Origin: a bacterium
GTDB lineage: Bacteria; Patescibacteriota; Gracilibacteria; Absconditabacterales; Absconditicoccaceae
Reading direction: 5' to 3'
Assembly (NCBI GenBank): GCA_020629735.1
Contig: JAHDCT010000081.1
Location: 1 to 5,470, forward strand
DNA length: 5,470 nucleotides
Under the pieces are notes generated by a model. That model was given only the letters and a program-made list of their open reading frames with translations. It was not told where the DNA came from and made no database searches. Every line of letters begins with the position of its first letter. Within the stretch, counting starts at the first letter, position 1. Position numbers and translations under genes: made by a program. Below, piece after piece: positions 1-5,470 of this stretch.

Positions 1-70
1 CATCGTGTTAATTTTTTAATGTAACTTAAAAAATTTTCTGTTGAAGTGAATTAGATTCATTAGGTATTCT

Positions 71-96
71 TCTCCAGAAATGGAGATTTTTTTTTT
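71..96 (+). terminator. Hairpin with T-run, terminator or attenuator
   Basis: A perfect 6-bp stem, TCTCCA (71-76) with TGGAGA (81-86), closes a GAAA loop of the stable GNRA class and is followed directly by ten T residues (87-96). This is the form of an intrinsic terminator read on the plus strand. It could end a gene lying to the left of the window. Because it sits only 20 bases before the ATG at 116, it could instead be an attenuator in that gene's leader. The stem is short, so strength is uncertain. Confidence 0.6.
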
Positions 97-115
97 AACA
101 AAAATAACATGTATT

Positions 116-376
116 ATGTCAAAGAAAAAACAAAAGAAGAAGTGTTTTATTAGAGTTGATGCAGATTGGCACAACGTAACTTTAGAATTAATTGGAAATA
201 GAAATGGAGTTCCAGTTATCTTTGAAGGCTCAAAGAAATTGTTTACAGGAATTTTGGAACGAATTTCTAAAACTCACTTTTATGTGGTAAATAAGACTCA
301 GTTTGGTAGGAAGAAGAAAATTTCTGGTAGAAAAGAGATTGAGAAGGGGCGCCCATGTTGGTATCGACCAAAATAG
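116..376 (+). CDS. Small basic hypothetical protein
   Basis: This 86-residue protein is not recognised. It begins M-S-K-K-K-Q-K-K-K, a strongly Lys-rich N-terminus. A more ordinary middle section follows, with alternating hydrophobic residues that suggest beta strands (around V-T-L-E-L-I-G and V-P-V-I-F-E-G). The tail is again basic and includes two Trp encoded by TGG and several Gly encoded by GGN. There is no membrane segment or signal peptide. The charge suggests nucleic-acid or ribosome contact, which is inference only. An in-frame ATG at 80 was not chosen because it lies inside the hairpin at 71-86; ATG 116 gives the natural Lys-rich start. No clear Shine-Dalgarno precedes it, and TAACAT at 105-110 could be a -10 element for a nearly leaderless transcript. 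It ends in TAG, has no in-frame TGA, and converges on the giant helicase gene. Confidence 0.6.
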   Translation: MSKKKQKKKCFIRVDADWHNVTLELIGNRNGVPVIFEGSKKLFTGILERISKTHFYVVNKTQFGRKKKISGRKEIEKGRPCWYRPK

Positions 377-394
377 TCTTCAAATAATTGGAAT

Positions 395-435
395 TAGGGC
401 TTGTCAAGAACATCTTGGCAGGTCTTATTTGTGTT
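395..435 (+). terminator. Long hairpin terminator after the small gene
   Basis: Nineteen bases after the TAG of the small gene there is a hairpin of about 15 bp. Its left arm is 395-409 and its right arm 413-427, with an ACA loop; several pairs are G-U when read as plus-strand RNA. The sequence after it is T-rich (TTTGTGTTTG). This fits an intrinsic terminator for the plus-strand gene. Read on the minus strand, the hairpin is followed by CCCTAATTCC, without a T-run, so it is a poor intrinsic terminator for the giant gene, although it might still slow convergent transcription. Confidence 0.6.
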
Positions 436-496
436 TGAAATTTTGTGTACTTGAAATGAATTATTGTCTCTATAATTTTTTTTCTACTAGTCTTTT

Positions 497-3400
497 CTAA
501 TTAAGCAAATTTTGGTGAAGATAAGTTATGAATCAATTTATATTGTTAAATTTCTTTCCATCTAGCTTCGTTTTAAGTCCCTTGTGGTAGTCTTCTTCTC
601 ATCATGTTGCTTTTTTTATTCTTAGCACTAATGTATTTAGATCATTTTCAAAAAATGTGAATCATGTGAGATTTGCTGTTTTAAGGTCTTTACGTAACTT
701 TTCTATCCATTCATTTAAGTTTCTTAGACATGATTTTGCATCTCCTGAGAGTATTTGTTCGTTAAAACTCTTTCTTGCGAAAGCATAGAGGTTAGGATCG
801 TTTATTTTGCTAATTGATGTTGGTAAACTACTATTTTGTCTACTTTGAAAAATTTCTCGGCTTTCTTTTGCTAGTGGAGAAATTAATTTCGTGAGTAAGC
901 TTGCAAATGTAGGAGTAGGTTTTTTCATTGCTTGGTCACGTATATCTAACTTTAGTTTTACTCTTGCCTGCACCTTATAAACATAATACTTTTCTAGAAT
1001 GCTTTCACGTAATTGTGAGCAACGTGTATCATCTCGTCCTTCTTTACTTGAAAGCGCAATACACAAAATTCTGATAAACTCGTTACATTCAATGGTGAAT
1101 TGGTCAATATTTCCTTGTATAAACCTTTTGCTTCATTGATTGTAGAGCGTTTCTCGGTTTTCTTCTAAGCCTGGCATTAAGGGAGACTCTGTTATATATT
1201 GTGAACAGATACTTTCGAGGTAGTTTTCTTTATTCGATGTTGTAATAAGCGCTTTTCATTGTGTTACTCGAATATTGAAAAAACTTAACCTGACCTCAGT
1301 AATACTTTTAACTTTATCTCATTTTAGCACTTTTCCAAAGTTCATTACGTTCCCAACTAGCCTATATGGAAGATGCTGGTGAGTGTTGTTTCGCTCTTCA
1401 ACTTTTTGTTTTCGTTCTTTTTCTGATAATCGTGTTTCATCTATTTCTCAGGTTTTGATGAGTTCAACGTATGTTTTGTACATTGCGGTTGGTTTTATAG
1501 TTAATTTCAGTTCTTTATGTAATTTTTGATGATAGTTTTTTAGTAGTTTATCATTCTTTATTAAAATAAACATTTCTTTTGCCTTAATAAGGCATATCTT
1601 TATATCAAATTGATCTCCCGAGTACTGAAGTAATATTTTTAAGAATCGTTTTAAATCTGTACTAATTATTGATGCATTCTCATCATTTTCATTGTATGTT
1701 TTTGAGTTAATAGTCCAATTTTCTTTTGTCAGTCGTTCTTCCGTTATGTTTCCTGCTTTAATTTCTGCCACATAATAGTCATAGTTTGCCTGAGGCTTAT
1801 GGGTCTCAGAGAGTTTTAGTCCTGCTTCTGTTAGTTCGGTTTGTATGTTTTCTCCTATTTTTCCTTTAGAGAACGTTAAAATAATATCTATAGCAGGCGC
1901 TAGATTGAATTTTTTTGTTGAAGAGATTCATAAGAGAATTCTTATTACTTCTCTAAAGTCATGAAGAAGTTTTCCTTTGTATTTCTTTGTAGTTAACAAG
2001 TGTTTTCTTCGCTCGCTTGTTGAGAGAAGTTCTTCTTTTAATGCACCGGATTTTATGAGACTTATGTAATCTGCTTGATTACAATACTCTACTCATGATT
2101 TCTCAACTTCACTTCTTGCTTTAGCTATGTCTGCAGATGGGTTATATGTTTTATTTTTTGCTATTTTTTTCACAATAGGAGTTAGTTGAGTTATGGCAAC
2201 ATTTATATCAAATTTTGCTGTGGATGAAATTCAGAGGTAGATAGTAACAAATGATCTTAGTTTTTTATGCATTTCATATCATGTTTCTTTTCCTGTGCTT
2301 TCATTTCGGTCTTTTGCTTTTACTTTCCATTCTTTCAGGTTAATCCGTTTGATAGTTATTACTTTATCCTTTATAGCTTGTGTATATTGTTCCGCAGTAA
2401 CGTTTAGAATAATACCGTTTTCTAAATTTTTCTTTAATTTAATTCATCTTGGTCATCCTTTACAGATTGTATTAAATATTTTAAATCACATAGGCAAAAA
2501 GAACCCATATGTTTTTGAGAATTGAATATTTCGCATTTCTGCATTTGCTTTGTACTCAATAGGATCTGTTGGATCAAAGTTGAATCAATTTTCTTTGTAG
2601 CATTTTTGAATTTGATGAGCTGTTCAAATAGTAATAGTGTCTATCGCTAAGAGATCATGCAAAATTCATTCAGCGAATGGAGTGTCTCGAATTTTCGTAA
2701 ATGCTTCCCAATCTTCGTATACAAGAATATTTCACCTTTCTTCTGGCGTTTGTGCATTTCGTTTTTGAGCAAATGTAGGTCGTGTTTTATCTGAAAGATC
2801 TTTTTTGCGCAATTTTTTTCTAAAAAACATACTTTTGTAGTCTTTTGCTGTAGCAAATTTATCGTTTCTTTGCAATTCTCAACTTTGTCTTTTGAATTCT
2901 TGAAGTAATGCTAAAGGTGCTTTTTTTCATGTTCCAAGAAATTTCCTTTTTACAAATGATAAAGCACTTGGGATTCTATAAAGACTCTTATCATTTAGGT
3001 TATTTCTGATGGCCATAGCCATCCAAGCTAAATGATGTTGAAGGTCTTGTTCTGTAATTCTTCAGGCTTTAAAGTAGTTTACTAATTCTTCTTTGCTAAT
3101 GTCTTTCTTTTTTTGAATGAGGTATTCTTTATCATCAAGAAGACAAAAAACATATGCATCAGACATTGAAACAAGAGGATCCCCTCATAGACACATAACA
3201 AGATGGTAGCGATCTACTGGGTAAATTAGCCCTGTTTCATTTTCTTGATTTAGTTTTGTGGCTATACTATTTCGTGTTCAAACCACCATATCTTTTCTTT
3301 CGTATTTACTTTTTAAGAGATCTTCTTTTATTTGTTCAACTCATACATTATATTGTTGAAACTCACTATGGTGCAGAAACATCATCATTTTTTCATTAGA

Positions 3401-5176
3401 AAGAGAAGCGAAGCTTTTTGATGAATTTGCTTCTCATTCCTTAATGATATTATTTGAGTAGGGTAATAATAATGTTAGTTTCTCTTCTTCAACAACTTCT
3501 CTGTAAGGATGAATTGGTTCTGGAGTTTTTCATGTTCTTTTTTTTGCTTTCTTTTTTCTGATGTTCCAGTCTTCACGAATAAGACGAATTTCATTTAATA
3601 TTTTTTGAATTTCAATGAAGTTTCTAAGTGATCATGAATAATCAAAGAAATCTACATCTTCCATTTTTGATCATAAAATTCTTCAAAGTCTTTGGAAAAT
3701 TCTTCTAATTGATTTGGTCTTACTGATGGTGAAAGCACGTTTAACCGTACTTGGATGAATTGACTCATCAAGCATTCATACTACTGTTATTAATCATAAA
3801 TCTCCTTCTAGAAAGTTTTCAAGTGTTGTATTATTATTCTCTTTTTCGTGAGCATTCGATGAGTGAAAACTTTTTGCTTTTACCTTGAAATTCGTTCTTA
3901 GTACTTCGGCAATTTCGTCTGCTTCAGTTTTTGAATCTGCATAGAATATACTGTTTTCTAGACTACCTCAGGCTCTGAAAAGCATGTCTTCAATCATGCT
4001 TTTATATGAGTTGAAAACAGGTAGGATTTTTTGGACAGCTGCTTCAAGGGTTTTTACATTCTTGTTAAATTGTTTCTCTGTTCGTGTTTTCCCGTTAACG
4101 TTAACATTTTGAATTATAGAATAGATATGATCTATCTCTTCTCTGGTAGTGTCTCTATTGGTTACAACTGTATAGTTGAATTTAGGACTATATGGACTTA
4201 TGAGGTGTTCTGCTAAACTATAGGTGAAATCTGCCTTTCAAAGTAATTCCACTAATTCTTGTTTTGATGTTCAAGTGGTGAAAATATACAGAGGTATTTT
4301 TTCTCATGTTGTTTTTTCAATTAATGCTTCAATGTTTTTTTTCCAGTTGTTTGAGCCGTCATATGAAAGATATCGATGTGCTTCATCTATCCACACTGCG
4401 TCTGCTCCTCCTCTTGCTTGTAATACTTCGATAAGATCTTCATTTTCTGTAGAATGAAAAGTAGAAGAAACAAACATGATTGGTGCTTCTATTAATTCTT
4501 CTTTTTTAGGTTTTTTATAATTTCTTGAGTGAAAAGAATAATGTTTGATTTTTTCTCTAATGTGTGCAGGAATGATCTTTCCTTCTGCAGTTGTTAGTTG
4601 TTTAACTTGATTGTTAATGGTCTCTATTTTGTCTGAAGCTAGATATATAGTGAGTTTATCGCCATTAAGAAAATCAATATTTTCAATGATTTCTAGAAGA
4701 TTATTTCCGACAACAAGAGTTTTACCAGATGACATCGTCATGTGATAAAAAATAGTGTTGTGATAAAGCAATCAATTTTTTTCTCAAGCTCATCGTACTT
4801 TTATCACTTCTGATCATTTTTTTATTGCAGCTTTTTGATATGGGTATGGCTTATGCACCTCAGATTTTTCTGATGATGAAGAAGACTTTTGGCTTGTTCT
4901 TTTCTTGCTATTTTCTAGTTGTCTTTTTAAATTTGTAATGGTTTGTTGCAAAAAAACTTTGATGCTTTTAAAGTTATTTGTATCTAAGTTGTTCTTTGCA
5001 TTCCTAATGCTATTAACAAGTGCTATGAAAAGTTCATGTTCAGTCGTTACTGATGTTCCAATCTTCTTCTTTAAAAGTGTGTTCCAGGTTGTACAAAATT
5101 CTTCCTCAGCTCCTTCTGCGTTAGAAATTAGATTGTCGATGCTGCTTAATTTTTGATGTTCCTGGTACTGAGCCAT
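497..5176 (-). CDS. Giant SF2 DEAH-type helicase with C-terminal repeat array, UGA read as Gly
   Basis: Read with TGA as Gly, this frame encodes about 1,559 residues ending in TAG, with 40 internal TGA and no internal TAA or TAG. Residues 1-107 form a charged N-terminal region with a Ser/Lys-rich linker (about 90-107). Residues 108-510 are a superfamily 2 helicase core: YPYQ near 111-114, Walker A T-M-S-S-G-K-T at 147-153, DEAH at 264-267, a motif VI-like Q-R-L-G-R at 495-499. Residues 505-690 are not recognised. From about 698 to 1490 the protein is Lys- and Glu-rich, probably helical, and holds divergent repeats of about 100 residues. No signal peptide or membrane segment is seen, so it should be cytosolic. 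The expected activity is ATP-dependent movement on or remodelling of DNA or RNA. ATG 5176 is the first ATG after an in-frame TAA at 5243-5245; the Shine-Dalgarno signal is weak (AAAGAAAAA). TTG 5201-5203 is a less likely start. The family and substrate are unknown. Standard-code annotation would split this gene into fragments. Confidence 0.92.
707..1135 (-). repeat. Degenerate C-terminal repeat copies (residues about 1348-1490)
   Basis: Two more motif-1-like segments appear: R-F-I-Q-G-N-I-D-Q-F with Gly 1355, and F-N-E-Q-I-L-S-G-D-A-K-S-C-L with Gly 1478. After the first, F-I-R-I-L-C-I-A-L-S-S resembles the hydrophobic helix V-I-R-I-L-L-G-I-S-S of the copy at 1077-1086. Spacing is looser (112 and 123 residues) and similarity is low, so these are plausible but unproven repeat members. 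Confidence 0.35.
1427..2386 (-). repeat. Core protein repeats, about 100-residue period (residues 931-1250)
   Basis: Two motifs recur alternately. Motif 1 is Y-x-x-x/L-I-K-x-G-x-I/L-x-E-x-L: YISLIKSG at 1037, YVAEIKAG at 1135, YVELIKTG at 1236, and a weaker YTQAIKDK at 931. Its starts are 106, 98 and 101 residues apart. Motif 2 is a hydrophobic helix ending I-x-L-G-I-S-S-T followed by F-D/N-I/L-x-x-A-I. LGISST occurs near 982 and 1083, a diverged L-Q-Y-S-G near 1184, and the following Phe is at 989, 1090 and 1190. The copies are alike in pattern rather than in DNA sequence, so the duplication is old. A series of helical hairpins, as in solenoid proteins, is inferred. The motif faintly recalls SHOCT-type short helices (G-x-I-T-x-E), but I do not assign a family. 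Confidence 0.7.
2942..3085 (-). repeat. Outlying first repeat copy (residues about 698-745)
   Basis: The stretch L-V-N-Y-F-K-A-G-R-I-T-E-Q-D-L, with its Gly at 705 encoded by TGA, matches motif 1 of the core array closely; compare I-K-A-G-N-I-T-E-E-R-L at 1138-1149. It is followed by a hydrophobic helix (W-M-A-M-A-I-R-N) and then by L-Y-R-I-P-S-A-L, which resembles the F-D-I-x-x-A-I element. The gap between the two halves is about 20 residues shorter than in the core copies. A further weak copy, Y-K-S-M-F-F-R-K-K-L-R-K-K-D-L-S, lies near residue 780. The array therefore probably starts here, roughly 230 residues before its clearest members. Confidence 0.5.
3647..4864 (-). other. SF2 helicase core domain (residues about 105-510)
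   Basis: Two RecA-like lobes can be followed in order. Lobe 1 has an aromatic/Gln patch (Y-P-Y-Q, 111-114), Walker A (G151-K152-T153), Walker B V-W-I-D-E-A-H (DEAH 264-267), and F-T-T-G-T (299-303) at the place of motif III, where many relatives have T-A-T. Lobe 2 has I-F-Y-A-D-S-K (about 410-416, motif IV), a stretch L-I-T-V-V-G-M-L-D-E-S (to about 472) resembling motif V of ResIII/DEAH helicases, and F-Q-R-L-G-R (494-499, motif VI). Four of these landmarks contain or adjoin TGA-encoded Gly: 302, 461, 467 and 498. The final Arg of the usual Q-x-x-G-R-x-x-R is Gly 502. The ATPase residues are present, so activity is likely. The order of motifs fits the broad ResIII/DEAH group, but I cannot assign a subfamily. 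Confidence 0.85.
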
Positions 5177-5201
5177 TTTTTCTTTATACTTAAATATTGA
5201 C

Positions 5202-5229
5202 AAAATATGTAAATTGCTTTTGATTTCAA
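5202..5229 (-). promoter_or_regulatory. Possible sigma70-type promoter for the giant gene
   Basis: On the minus strand, TTGAAA (5229-5224) and TATTTT (5207-5202) are separated by 16 bases. Transcription from here would start around 5195 and give a leader of about 20 bases before ATG 5176. AT-rich DNA produces such matches easily, so this is weak evidence. It lies in the 90-base gap after the preceding co-oriented gene, where a promoter would be expected if the giant gene is transcribed on its own. Confidence 0.3.
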
Positions 5230-5266
5230 GTCTTGTTTTACTTTAGTGGAACATTTGTGTACTGCT

Positions 5267-5470
5267 TTATGTTAAGAGCTTTGAGATTTCAGGATTTATC
5301 AGTGATGCAATTCTGATTGCTTCTAGCTCATCGTGAGTAAAGTCTTCTTTTCTTACTCCGGTAACTTCAATAATTGTTCCGATATATTTGTTTTTTAGAT
5401 TTCTTAACACTCTTGTTTTTCTTTCTTTTAGAAGATTTTTTAATTCGTCTAAAGTGAGTGGTTCCTTTCT
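5267..5470 (-). CDS. C-terminal part of an unrecognised protein (partial)
   Basis: The frame is open from the right edge of the window to TAA at 5267-5269 and gives the last 67 residues of a protein whose start lies outside. The segment is charged and probably helical: it begins R-K-E-P-L-T-L-D-E-L-K, has a short strand-like patch I-G-T-I-I-E-V-T-G-V, and ends E-I-S-K-L-L-T. Gly is encoded by GGA here and no TGA is present. No catalytic motif is visible and I do not recognise the family. It shares the strand of the giant helicase gene, 90 bases upstream of its ATG. It also happens to be in the same frame, but two in-frame TAA codons (5267-5269 and 5243-5245) separate them. The two genes could be in one operon, since no terminator is evident between them. 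Confidence 0.7.
   Translation of the reverse strand, partial: RKEPLTLDELKNLLKERKTRVLRNLKNKYIGTIIEVTGVRKEDFTHDELEAIRIASLINPEISKLLT

Noticed and set aside
1..24. Possible 3' end of an upstream plus-strand gene ending at TAA 22-24
   Set aside because: Only seven codons are visible, which is too few to support coding.
41..70. TTGAAG (41-46) and TATTCT (65-70) as a promoter for the small gene
   Set aside because: The 18-base spacing is acceptable, but the -10 match is poor and transcription would begin inside the hairpin at 71-86; not strong enough to list.
80..118. ATG at 80 as start of the small plus-strand gene
   Set aside because: It lies within the hairpin 71-86, and the extra residues (including F-F-L-T) are encoded by the T-run; the in-frame ATG at 116 gives a typical Lys-rich N-terminus.
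662..1771. Minus-strand ORFs 662-1066 and 1448-1771 as separate small genes
   Set aside because: They are in the same frame as the helicase and are separated only by TGA; their repeat motifs continue across the TGA codons.
2295..2525. Plus-strand ORF with hydrophobic, membrane-like sequence
   Set aside because: It is antisense to the giant gene; its Phe/Leu/Ile richness mirrors Lys and Glu codons on the minus strand, and no start signal or neighbour supports it.
2647..2856. Minus-strand 69-residue ORF
   Set aside because: It is in a different frame from the continuous helicase-repeat frame, which stays open through this stretch when TGA is read as Gly.
4031..5156. Plus-strand ORFs at 4031-4216, 4224-4457 and 4905-5156
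   Set aside because: All are antisense to the helicase region with clear motifs, and are shadows of Lys/Glu-rich coding.
497..5176. TGA read as tryptophan (mycoplasma-type code 4)
   Set aside because: It would put Trp in place of the invariant motif VI Gly and in the repeat Gly column, and raise Trp to about 3 percent while leaving Gly near 2 percent.
497..5176. A decaying pseudogene full of stop codons
   Set aside because: Only TGA occurs, never TAA or TAG, and no frameshift is needed over 1,559 codons; decay would produce all three stops and indels.

Overview
The window comes from an AT-rich genome that almost certainly reads UGA as glycine (translation table 25), the code of Candidatus Gracilibacteria (BD1-5) and Absconditabacteria (SR1). 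One minus-strand frame, running down from 5176, has no TAA or TAG for about 1,559 codons but contains 40 in-frame TGA codons. Under the standard code it breaks into unrelated-looking short ORFs. Glycine, not tryptophan, fits the TGA positions: one falls at the invariant Gly of SF2 helicase motif VI (Q-R-L-TGA-R), and others fall where sibling copies of an internal protein repeat carry GGN codons. The sequence cannot tell the two phyla apart, and cannot separate a host chromosome from a plasmid or phage that shares the code.

Layout. At the left end is a small plus-strand gene (116-376) for a very basic 86-residue protein of unknown function. It is preceded by a terminator-like hairpin with a GAAA loop and a T-run (71-96), and followed by a long hairpin (395-427) in the gap where it converges on the big gene. 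Almost everything else (497-5176, minus strand) is one giant gene. It encodes an N-terminal superfamily 2 DEAH-type helicase/translocase of about 500 residues, an unrecognised middle domain, and a long, probably helical C-terminal half containing divergent repeats with a period of about 100 residues. At the right end (5267-5470, minus strand) is the 3' end of another co-oriented gene of unknown function, followed by a 90-base gap with a possible promoter for the giant gene.

How the parts may work together. The helicase motifs imply an ATP-driven nucleic-acid motor, and the repeats look like a scaffold or substrate-binding array fused to it. No nuclease, methyltransferase, CRISPR array, tRNA, rRNA or insertion sequence is visible. 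A role in defence, mobile-element biology or nucleic-acid processing is therefore possible, but nothing in the window proves one. The unusual items are the recoded reading frame and the helicase-plus-repeat architecture.
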